From contig PLYO01000009.1 in the NCBI GenBank assembly GCA_003151825.1, forward strand, positions 1 through 43,144: a DNA stretch of 43,144 bases, given 5' to 3'. Each line of letters starts with the position of its first letter. The first letter of the stretch is position 1. This DNA comes from Ignavibacteriota bacterium. Lineage in GTDB: Bacteria; Bacteroidota; Ignavibacteria; Palsa-1295. The notes under the pieces are model-generated. The model made no database searches. It was not told the DNA's origin and saw nothing but the letters and a program-made list of their open reading frames with translations. Positions 7,723-13,307 of the stretch are shown here, one piece after another. The translations under genes and the position numbers were made by a program.

Positions 7723-9423
7723 ATGATAACGAAAGCTACAACACACTATTTTAAGAAATTTAAGCACGAGACATTTGACTTGTCCGAGCATTTGGTTCTT
7801 GCCGGTCCAAATAACTCCGGCAAGACCACGCTCCTTCAGGCGATCGTCGTGTGGCAGCTTGCACTGAAACGCTGGGAAGAGCGGCGTGGGAGTAAAAGTG
7901 GTTCTTCGGCTCGCGAACGCACCGGGGTGCCGATCACTCGCAAAGACTTCACTGCCATTCCGCTTCGAGAGATGAATTTGTTATGGAGCGACACACAGAC
8001 GGCACTCAAACAAGATGAACTCGAAGCCAATCAAAAAAAGCAAGGTTCCCCGAGGGTGATGTCGATTTCACTCGATGGCAAGAATGGCGAAACCCCGTGG
8101 AGTTTATGTTTCGAGTTTCGTTATTCCAGTAGCGAGCAACTCTACGTCAAACCTTCTTCCGAAACTATTAAAGATCTTCCTCTGGCGCTTGAAGGACTGA
8201 AAGTGGTTCACGTTCCGCCATTTTCGGGAATTGGAGTAGAGGAAACAAAATACGATGAGGAATACCAAAACCTGCTCATTGGTCAGGGAAAGCCCGGAGA
8301 TATTCTACGCAATCTTCTTTATGAAGTGAGCGCACACGCCAATGGCGATTGGGAAGAACTAAAGTCGCTTGTTGCCGAGATGTTTGGATGGCAGCTTTTG
8401 CCTCCCAAATATCCGGGCAGACCATTTATCCTTTGCGAATACCTTCCAGGCAGCGGCAAAAGCTTATCTCCACTCGATATTTCAAGCGCCGGAAGCGGTT
8501 TTTTGCAAGTGCTTCTTATTCTCGCATTCATCTATGCAAGACCCGCGACCCTCCTTCTGCTGGATGAACCGGATGCCCATCTTCATGTCGTTCTCCAAAA
8601 GCAGATTTATGATAGGATTCGAAGCCTGTTATCGCGAAGGAAATGCCAGATGATTATTGCGACTCACTCGGAAGTACTGATCGACAGCACGGATCCTTCA
8701 CAAATTATTTCATTCTACTCAAAACCCCACCATCTGCTGTTAGAAACGGATCGGGATCAGGTTCGTGAAGCGCTGAAACGATTGGTGGCAATGGATCTTT
8801 TATTGGCCGAAGGGAGTGATGGCGTTCTTTACACAGAAGGCGAGAGTGATTTTGACCTGCTCCGGGCTTGGGCAAAGGTTCTTGGGCATCCACTCCATGA
8901 TGAGTGGTTTAACCTGCAACCCTTTTGGCACAACAATCAAGGACGGAACCCTCGCGAAGCCCGAGCACACTTCTTCGCGCTGCATGCGATCCGAAATACT
9001 TTGAATGGATACTTGTTGTTAGATGGCGATAACCGCGCGCTGCCGGATCGCGAGGTTGCCGCCGAAGGGCTTGTTATTGGCCGCTGGAAACGATACGAAG
9101 CAGAGAGTTATCTTGTGCATCCGAACGCACTTGCTCGATTTCTTGCCGGTGTGATCGCGCCATTATGGGTCGGGCCTGCAGAGAAATACCTCGCAGAGGA
9201 GTTGCCGCCGGCCGTTCTTCGAGATCCAATGGGTGAGCATGACTATCTCAATCGCACTCCCGCGAGCAAAACTTTACTTCCTGGTTATTTTAATTCCGCA
9301 AAACACTCGATAAAAAAGAGCGAGTATTATTTAATTGCTGAGCAAATGAGGCCGGAGGAAGTCAATCCGGAAGTCGTGAGTAAATTGGATGAAATTGCTG
9401 CGGTTGTTCTTAAGCACAGCTAA
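7723..9423 (+). CDS. OLD-family-like AAA ATPase with C-terminal TOPRIM domain
   Basis: 566 residues. The N-terminal ABC-type ATPase has Walker A GPNNSGKTT (28-36), a signature-like SSAGSG before the Walker B LLLLDEPDAHLH (about 276-287), and the H-loop ATHSE (about 313-317). The second half looks like a TOPRIM nuclease: the acidic motif YTEGESDFDLLRAWA (E about 372) and LLLDGDNR (D about 433, 435). This ATPase plus TOPRIM order is that of OLD nucleases, such as P2 Old and the GajA subunit of Gabija, which act in anti-phage defence. No GajB-like UvrD helicase or other partner lies next to it, so it may act alone. It is the second cassette behind a helicase tail and has its own iteron-bearing upstream region. 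Defence is inference from family and context. Confidence 0.82.
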   Translation: MITKATTHYFKKFKHETFDLSEHLVLAGPNNSGKTTLLQAIVVWQLALKRWEERRGSKSGSSARERTGVPITRKDFTAIPLREMNLLWSDTQTALKQDELEANQKKQGSPRVMSISLDGKNGETPWSLCFEFRYSSSEQLYVKPSSETIKDLPLALEGLKVVHVPPFSGIGVEETKYDEEYQNLLIGQGKPGDILRNLLYEVSAHANGDWEELKSLVAEMFGWQLLPPKYPGRPFILCEYLPGSGKSLSPLDISSAGSGFLQVLLILAFIYARPATLLLLDEPDAHLHVVLQKQIYDRIRSLLSRRKCQMIIATHSEVLIDSTDPSQIISFYSKPHHLLLETDRDQVREALKRLVAMDLLLAEGSDGVLYTEGESDFDLLRAWAKVLGHPLHDEWFNLQPFWHNNQGRNPREARAHFFALHAIRNTLNGYLLLDGDNRALPDREVAAEGLVIGRWKRYEAESYLVHPNALARFLAGVIAPLWVGPAEKYLAEELPPAVLRDPMGEHDYLNRTPASKTLLPGYFNSAKHSIKKSEYYLIAEQMRPEEVNPEVVSKLDEIAAVVLKHS

Positions 9424-9438
9424 CGCCGCTTTTTTAAT

Positions 9439-9486
9439 TATTTCGTGTGCGATGGGGCAAGCCATGCGAAATTCGTGAAGGAATAG
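9439..9486 (+). pseudogene. Relic of the last 16 codons of a T9SS protein gene
   Basis: The frame reads YFVCDGASHAKFVKE-stop, almost the same as the ends of the T9SS proteins at 11953 (YFVSDGASRAKFVKE) and 19588 (YFVSDGASRTKFVKE). No upstream reading frame belongs to it, because it directly follows the ATPase stop region. It is therefore the stump of a deleted or recombined BNR/T9SS gene, and it abuts the third helicase tail. Confidence 0.82.
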
Positions 9487-9487
9487 C

Positions 9488-9559
9488 GCCGCGCCCCCGC
9501 CGCCGATAGAAATGTCCCAGGCCGAGCGCAGACGATTGAAGGGGTGGGCGAAGCGGTAG
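9488..9559 (+). pseudogene. Third copy of the helicase gene 3' end (about 70 bp)
   Basis: It encodes only the last 22 or so residues of the helicase, with Pro-rich start and [17 protein letters not shown]-stop in frame. It begins directly after the T9SS relic and is followed 55 bp later by the toxin-antitoxin genes. It is identical to the fourth copy over about 60 bp. Confidence 0.85.
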
Positions 9560-9614
9560 ATCTTGTTTTAAGAAGAAACTCTATTGCCATCGAAATCCGT
9601 TGATTATTTGACCT

Positions 9615-9845
9615 ATGAGCATTGACTCTTTAACCCAAGCAGCACTCGCGCTGCCGCTCGAAGAACGCGCCGCCTTAGCCGCGCGAATCGTGGGTAGCAT
9701 CGATAATAACGATTCGGAACTATCCTCCGCCTGGCTCGCCGTGGCAGAGTGCCGCCGCCAGGACATTCTCTCCGGTACCGCAAAAACAATGAGCGCGGAG
9801 GAAGTGAGCGCGCGAACGAATGATTTTTGCCGAATCAGTGTATAG
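9615..9845 (+). CDS. Addiction-module component (antitoxin) of the TIGR02574 type
   Basis: 76 residues. The conserved core is ALALPLEERAALAARIVGSID, followed by AWLAVAECRRQDILSGTAKTMSAEEV, the pattern of the putative addiction module component family, short alpha-helical antitoxins usually encoded just upstream of a RelE/ParE toxin. Here the expected toxin does not follow; the next two genes form a YefM/YoeB-type pair, and only the C-terminal half of a RelE/ParE toxin remains at 10350-10505. The natural partner may have been split from it by insertion of the second pair (inference). The stop and the next start are 6 bp apart, so all may be one transcript. Confidence 0.82.
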   Translation: MSIDSLTQAALALPLEERAALAARIVGSIDNNDSELSSAWLAVAECRRQDILSGTAKTMSAEEVSARTNDFCRISV

Positions 9846-9851
9846 TGATGC

Positions 9852-10085
9852 ATGACAGCAACCTTTAAGCTCCGGCCCGAGGAACTGGACGAAAGTTTTC
9901 TTGAAAAACTGCGCGGACTTTTCGCGCGAACGCGGGAAGTCCATGTTATTATCTCCGATTCCGATATGGATGAGACCGAATTTCTTATGAGCGATCCCGA
10001 CGATTACAAGCGGCTACTCGCTTCCATCGAACAAATTCGTACGGGCAAGGAGCTTGTAGAATTCGATCCCAAAACATACCGGTGA
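9852..10085 (+). CDS. Antitoxin of the YoeB-type toxin
   Basis: 77 residues, acidic. It is recognised mainly by position: its TGA stop overlaps the GTG start of the YoeB-like toxin (GTGA), a normal antitoxin-toxin arrangement. The C-terminal part (MSDPDDYKRLLASIEQIRTGKELVEFD) resembles the toxin-binding tail of YefM/Phd or similar antitoxins; the N-terminal DNA-binding part (TATFKLRPEELDESFLEKLRGLF) is not clearly Phd-like. Antitoxins of this kind neutralise the toxin and repress the operon. The exact family is uncertain. Confidence 0.75.
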   Translation: MTATFKLRPEELDESFLEKLRGLFARTREVHVIISDSDMDETEFLMSDPDDYKRLLASIEQIRTGKELVEFDPKTYR

Positions 10086-10348
10086 GATCGGTCAAATTTT
10101 CCCCGCTCGCCTTCGAGGAATTTTTATCCTGGCGGCGCGACGATCCGAATATCGTCCAAAAAATTCTCGATTTGATCGAGGATGTGCAGCAACATCCCTT
10201 CGAAGGTTTAGGGAAACCGGAACCGCTCAAATACGAATTAAGAGGCTCCTGGTCGCGCCGAATAACGCAGGAGGATCGGTTAGTCTATGAAGTGAAAGGT
10301 TCCGACATTTTTATCTCGAAATGCCGAGGGCATTATAGGAAGAAATAA
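10082..10348 (+). CDS. yoeB: YoeB/Txe-family mRNA interferase toxin
   Basis: 88 residues from GTG 10082, overlapping the antitoxin stop. The sequence follows E. coli YoeB almost throughout: FSPLAFEEFLSWRRDDPNI, PFEGLGKPEPLK, GSWSRRITQEDRLVY and CRGHY. The known catalytic residues of YoeB are all in place: E47, R66, H84 and Y85 (E46, R65, H83 and Y84 in E. coli). YoeB toxins cleave mRNA in the ribosomal A site. An intact toxin implies that the upstream antitoxin works. Confidence 0.93.
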   Translation: MRSVKFSPLAFEEFLSWRRDDPNIVQKILDLIEDVQQHPFEGLGKPEPLKYELRGSWSRRITQEDRLVYEVKGSDIFISKCRGHYRKK

Positions 10349-10349
10349 A

Positions 10350-10505
10350 ATGCAGGGCCGGGAACTTAGCCGGAACATCCGATCCTTCCGAACAAGAATT
10401 TTTCCCTATCAGGTCGTTTTTATGATGCAGGAGGATAGTGCCACCGTGCTTGCGGTCGCCCACGAAAAGAGGGAACCGGATTATTGGAAACATCGCATCC
10501 ATTAA
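10350..10505 (+). pseudogene. C-terminal half of a RelE/ParE-family toxin
   Basis: The frame from ATG 10350, one base past the yoeB stop, encodes 51 residues. SRNIRSFRTRIFPYQVVFMM and TVLAVAHEKREPDYWKHRI match the second half of RelE/ParE toxins (the R-x-FPY-x-V-x-F beta-strand and the AV-H-x-x-R-x-P-x-x-W end). The first 40-50 residues of the family are missing. It could be the remains of the toxin once paired with the antitoxin at 9615-9845, cut off by insertion of the YoeB pair. It might still be translated by coupling to yoeB, but is probably inactive. Confidence 0.78.
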
Positions 10506-10507
10506 GC

Positions 10508-10576
10508 TCTACGCCGCCGCCGATAGAAATGTCCCAGGCCGAGCGCAGACGATTGAAGGGGTGGGCGAAGCGGTAA
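10508..10576 (+). pseudogene. Fourth copy of the helicase gene 3' end
   Basis: It encodes [20 protein letters not shown]-stop in frame, as in the third copy, directly after the truncated RelE/ParE frame. It is followed 45 bp later by a BNR/T9SS gene, as the intact helicase is. It shares the changes TCC, CGC and CGA-TTG with copy 3, which suggests that copies 3 and 4 come from each other or from a common donor. Confidence 0.85.
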
Positions 10577-10621
10577 AAGTTGGGCACGGTTTCTGTGACC
10601 GTGTGTTCTATGTTAATAGCA

Positions 10622-11953
10622 ATGAAATACGCCCGAATTCTTCTCTTCGCGCTCCTCGCAAGCCTGGCGTTTTCGTCAGGCTTGCGGGCGCAATACCGCT
10701 GGCGCGTCATTCAGCCGGCAAAAGTAGATACTTCTTTTTACGGGTTCAACGCAGCATTAGCGTCCTACGGCCATTCGTGCGTGGCAGTGGGAGCAAGCTC
10801 GTCGCAGAATAATGCCACGGGCAGCTATTTTACGATGACGAGCACCGACGATGGGATAACATGGGCAAAACACTATCTCCCGTCGTATTTCGATACTTTG
10901 GAGGAATATGAAATTCAAGACATCCAAATGGTCGATTCGCTCACGGTCTATGCGATAACCGATTCTTATTTTTGGCGTTCTTCGGATGGCGGGGCCACAT
11001 GGGGTGCGGAGCTCTTTGGCAAGGATAATTGGCATTTCCATTTTTCGAGCGCAGCCGAAGGAATTGTAACATCGTTTAACAACGACTTTTGGACCACGAG
11101 CGACAGCGGAAATTCCTGGAATCATGGCGTCACAGCATACAGTGGAGCATCGAATTGCCGGTCGGATGGCGGGGGAAAGTTCCGCATTCTTTCCAAGCTT
11201 CTTTATACCACGACAGATTACGGCAAAACCGTGACGAGTTCCTTTCTGGAATACCTTCCGGGTTCAGAAGGAGACACCGGATTTCATATCAGTTTTTTTA
11301 AATTTGGAGGCGGGGATACCATAATGGCGTTTTGTGTTCATGCAAATCCGCCCGGTTCGGGCTACCATACGTTCGTTTATGTTTCCTCCGATAGCGGCGT
11401 CGATTGGACGGAACAAACCATGTTGGATACAAACTATAGCATCATTCCCTTTGTCGCCACTTCCGTGGACTCACCCACCGTTTTCGTGGGAAACTACCCC
11501 CCGGAAATAATAACGTATACTACGGACCATGGTGCTACGTGGCAAACCGACACCACCTTGGGCGACGATTCTCTGCCAAATGAAGATATTATGTCGATTA
11601 CTCTTGCCGGATCAAAAAATGCTGTTGCTATTATTCCGGCGATTGATATTGATACAATCGTCGTTAACGGTCAATCATACCCCATTTCCGGGTCTGTGCT
11701 TGCACGTTTAGAACTAATTCCTTCCAGCGTTTCACCAGGAATTTCTGTCTCGAAAAATTTAGTTTTGTATCCCAACCCCACTTCGAACATCCTCACCCTC
11801 TCATCGTCTTCCGGAACGATTTCTATTCTCGATCCTCTGGGCCGCAGTTATGCAGTGAAGCAAACCGTGAACTCGCTCGATATTTCTTCGCTCCCACCCG
11901 GCGTGTATTTCGTGAGCGATGGCGCAAGCCGGGCAAAGTTTGTGAAGGAATAG
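10622..11953 (+). CDS. Secreted BNR-repeat protein with T9SS sorting domain
   Basis: 443 residues from ATG 10622. MKYARILLFALLASLAFSSGLRAQ is a clear signal peptide; a longer in-frame start at 10580 would spoil it. Asp-box-like motifs (STDDGITWAKH, SSDGGATWGAE, TSDSGNSWNH, SSDSGVDWTE, TTDHGATWQT) define a Ycf48/BNR-type propeller. The C-terminus is a T9SS type A domain (LYPNPTSNILTLSSSSGTI, DPLGRSYAV, LPPGVYFVSDGASRAKFVKE). The last residues are nearly identical to those of the 18089 paralogue and to the relic at 9439-9486, so these tails share recent ancestry. It follows the fourth helicase tail. Surface location is known for T9SS cargo; its target is unknown. Confidence 0.88.
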   Translation: MKYARILLFALLASLAFSSGLRAQYRWRVIQPAKVDTSFYGFNAALASYGHSCVAVGASSSQNNATGSYFTMTSTDDGITWAKHYLPSYFDTLEEYEIQDIQMVDSLTVYAITDSYFWRSSDGGATWGAELFGKDNWHFHFSSAAEGIVTSFNNDFWTTSDSGNSWNHGVTAYSGASNCRSDGGGKFRILSKLLYTTTDYGKTVTSSFLEYLPGSEGDTGFHISFFKFGGGDTIMAFCVHANPPGSGYHTFVYVSSDSGVDWTEQTMLDTNYSIIPFVATSVDSPTVFVGNYPPEIITYTTDHGATWQTDTTLGDDSLPNEDIMSITLAGSKNAVAIIPAIDIDTIVVNGQSYPISGSVLARLELIPSSVSPGISVSKNLVLYPNPTSNILTLSSSSGTISILDPLGRSYAVKQTVNSLDISSLPPGVYFVSDGASRAKFVKE

Positions 11954-11972
11954 AATTATTGTCGTATCTTTG
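11939..11972 (+). promoter_or_regulatory. Bacteroidota-type promoter for the sigma-factor gene
   Basis: TTTG (11939-11942) and TATCTTTG (11965-11972) are separated by 22 bp, matching TTTG-N17-23-TAnnTTTG. The -33 element lies in the end of the upstream T9SS gene. The sigma-factor start is at 12003. Confidence 0.5.
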
Positions 11973-12002
11973 TGGAAAGTTTAGATTGTCAGGTCTTTCG
12001 CC

Positions 12003-12797
12003 ATGCCTCTCGAAGAGAATACCGGGGTTGTTCGCAAGCAGCACGCGCTGGAAGAAGCAAAACGCGTGGCAGATAATCTTTGTCTGGAATTTCCTCACGC
12101 TGCAAAAGAGGAATGCCGGGATGTGGCCGAGGAAGCGCTCCTCGAATGGTGCGAACGGCTCGATCAAAATTCGATTGAAGAACCCGGGCATCCTTACACA
12201 TGGCTTTACAATGCGGCATCGCACAGGCTCGTTAATTATCTGAAGCGGACGCGGCACTTAGCCGGACTCGAAGCGATGACCACCGAGCCAAGCCACGAGC
12301 CGGAAGCGAACGAATGGGAAATGGGCCGCGATTTTGTAGAGTTACTTTTTGCCGCGGGTCTCGATCCGCACGAACGGGCAACGGTGAGGATGAAGACGGC
12401 CTTCGGGCAATCCTGGAAGGAAATTGCCGCCCACAGGACCGATGGCAAAAGCGCCGATGCCCTGCGACAGACCTATCACCGCGCCCTCAAGAAGTTAAAA
12501 CGCTATGCACAAAAAGAACAAGCGCGCGCATTAGGGAAATGCCCCCCCCCCCCACAACCACCCGCCCTAAAAAACGCAGGAAATGATTTGGAAACGACAT
12601 TGGTTTTCTCGGAAATATTATTTTTTGAAAAAAATGAAAAAAGCCTGTCACAAAACACCCCTCGAAATTGCCTATACTATAGCAGGTCATCGGGACTTTT
12701 CTGCCGGGTCGCCCGGAGAAGCGAAAAGCCGAACCGAAGTTCGCTCACGGCGAACAGCGGCCCGGCCTCCCGGAGATCAGTTGCCAGGTTCGGGTAA
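12003..12797 (+). CDS. ECF-like RNA polymerase sigma factor with poly-C-dependent C-terminus
   Basis: As written the frame encodes 264 residues. The sigma-like part is residues 1-175: region 2 (EECRDVAEEALLEWCE, HPYTWLYNAASHRLVNYLKRTRHL) and region 4 (LDPHERATVRMKTAFGQSWKEIAAH, ADALRQTYHRALKKLKRYA). A run of 12 C residues (12542-12553) follows. With 12 C the protein gains a non-sigma-like tail to 12797 that runs into a terminator. With one more C it ends in CPPPPTTTRPKKRRK at about 12586, which looks like a natural end. With one fewer it ends in CPPPHNHPP. A sequencing error or genuine phase variation is possible. Sigma factors of this size usually control a surface or stress regulon; the target here is unknown. 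Confidence 0.75.
   Translation: MPLEENTGVVRKQHALEEAKRVADNLCLEFPHAAKEECRDVAEEALLEWCERLDQNSIEEPGHPYTWLYNAASHRLVNYLKRTRHLAGLEAMTTEPSHEPEANEWEMGRDFVELLFAAGLDPHERATVRMKTAFGQSWKEIAAHRTDGKSADALRQTYHRALKKLKRYAQKEQARALGKCPPPPQPPALKNAGNDLETTLVFSEILFFEKNEKSLSQNTPRNCLYYSRSSGLFCRVARRSEKPNRSSLTANSGPASRRSVARFG
12542..12553 (+). repeat. 12-C homopolymer in the sigma-factor frame
   Basis: A tract G-C12-A. Each length change of one base gives a different end of the sigma-factor protein (see that gene). Such tracts are slippage-prone in vivo and error-prone in sequencing. Confidence 0.9.
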
Positions 12798-12812
12798 CGA
12801 GCTGGCTTTTTT
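12700..12812 (+). ncRNA. Structured terminated RNA of unknown function upstream of the 12840 gene
   Basis: The GC-rich interval holds several hairpins: CCGGG (12704-12708) with CCCGG (12712-12716), and GTTCGC (12739-12744) with GCGAAC (12750-12755) flanked by GCCG/CGGC. It ends in an intrinsic terminator (12783-12812). It could be the 3' end of the sigma-factor transcript, an attenuating leader, or a small RNA. CCGGG could alternatively pair with CCCGG near 12761-12765. I recognise no known riboswitch family. Confidence 0.35.
12783..12812 (+). terminator. Intrinsic terminator
   Basis: GCCAG (12783-12787) pairs with CTGGC (12802-12806), with an extra TCG/CGA pairing inside, followed by TTTTTT (12807-12812). 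It lies 27 bp before the next start codon, so the 12840 gene needs readthrough or its own start beyond it. Confidence 0.7.
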
Positions 12813-12839
12813 AACTAATTCTTTTTTAGAACACACTTT

Positions 12840-13238
12840 ATGAAACATTTAATTTCCAAACGCGCCGCATTTGCTGCAGCGGCGATTCTTTGTTGCGGCA
12901 CCATATTCCCCCTGAAAGCATCGGCAAGACCGGTTGCTTTTCCAGCGTCGCAAGTCTGTGATCCTAACGGGAGCACGATTGGATGTTTGGTGGGTGGCAC
13001 GGATTGCATGATTATCATTGATGTTCCGATAACTGAAGGTAATCCAGGCTCGGGTGGGGTCAATGTTGACAATAAAACTGAGGTAACTGTTGATACTGAT
13101 CTTTACCAATCGAACGCTTCCAATAATGACATGCCAACTGGATATCAAAACGTTCAATCGGCCGTCTACTCTAAGACAGGTAGAGACATAACCTCGGACT
13201 TTACGACATATTATCCGAGTATTCCGATTGAAGAATAA
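12840..13238 (+). CDS. Small secreted protein, unknown
   Basis: 132 residues. The signal peptide is MKHLISKRAAFAAAAILCCG plus TIFPLKASA. The mature part has three Cys in a short stretch (VCDPNGSTIGCLVGGTDCM) and is then acidic and Asn/Thr-rich with no repeats. I recognise no family. It begins right after a terminator and is followed by its own terminator, then by a secreted protein with a CLSC motif. This layout, a short secreted Cys-containing protein beside a larger exported protein, recalls NVEAL/BF3164-type pairs of Bacteroidota, but no NVEAL motif is present. The DNA is AT-richer than its neighbours and uses different codons, which suggests acquisition by transfer. Confidence 0.72.
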   Translation: MKHLISKRAAFAAAAILCCGTIFPLKASARPVAFPASQVCDPNGSTIGCLVGGTDCMIIIDVPITEGNPGSGGVNVDNKTEVTVDTDLYQSNASNNDMPTGYQNVQSAVYSKTGRDITSDFTTYYPSIPIEE

Positions 13239-13251
13239 TATTGTCGTCAAT

Positions 13252-13292
13252 TAAAAACGAGGCACACTCAATAAGGGTGCCTCGTTTCTATT
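13252..13292 (+). terminator. Intrinsic terminator after the small secreted protein
   Basis: ACGAGGCAC (13257-13265) and GTGCCTCGT (13277-13285) form a perfect 9-bp stem followed by TTTCTATT, with an A-run in front. The next gene starts only about 15 bp later. Confidence 0.85.
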
Positions 13293-13307
13293 CTAATTTT
13301 AATAACG

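Noticed and set aside
12583-12843. Small frame after the sigma factor containing KKMKKACHKTP
   Set aside because: It overlaps the terminator and the next start, lacks a plausible start context and matches no domain; kept only as part of the structured RNA region.
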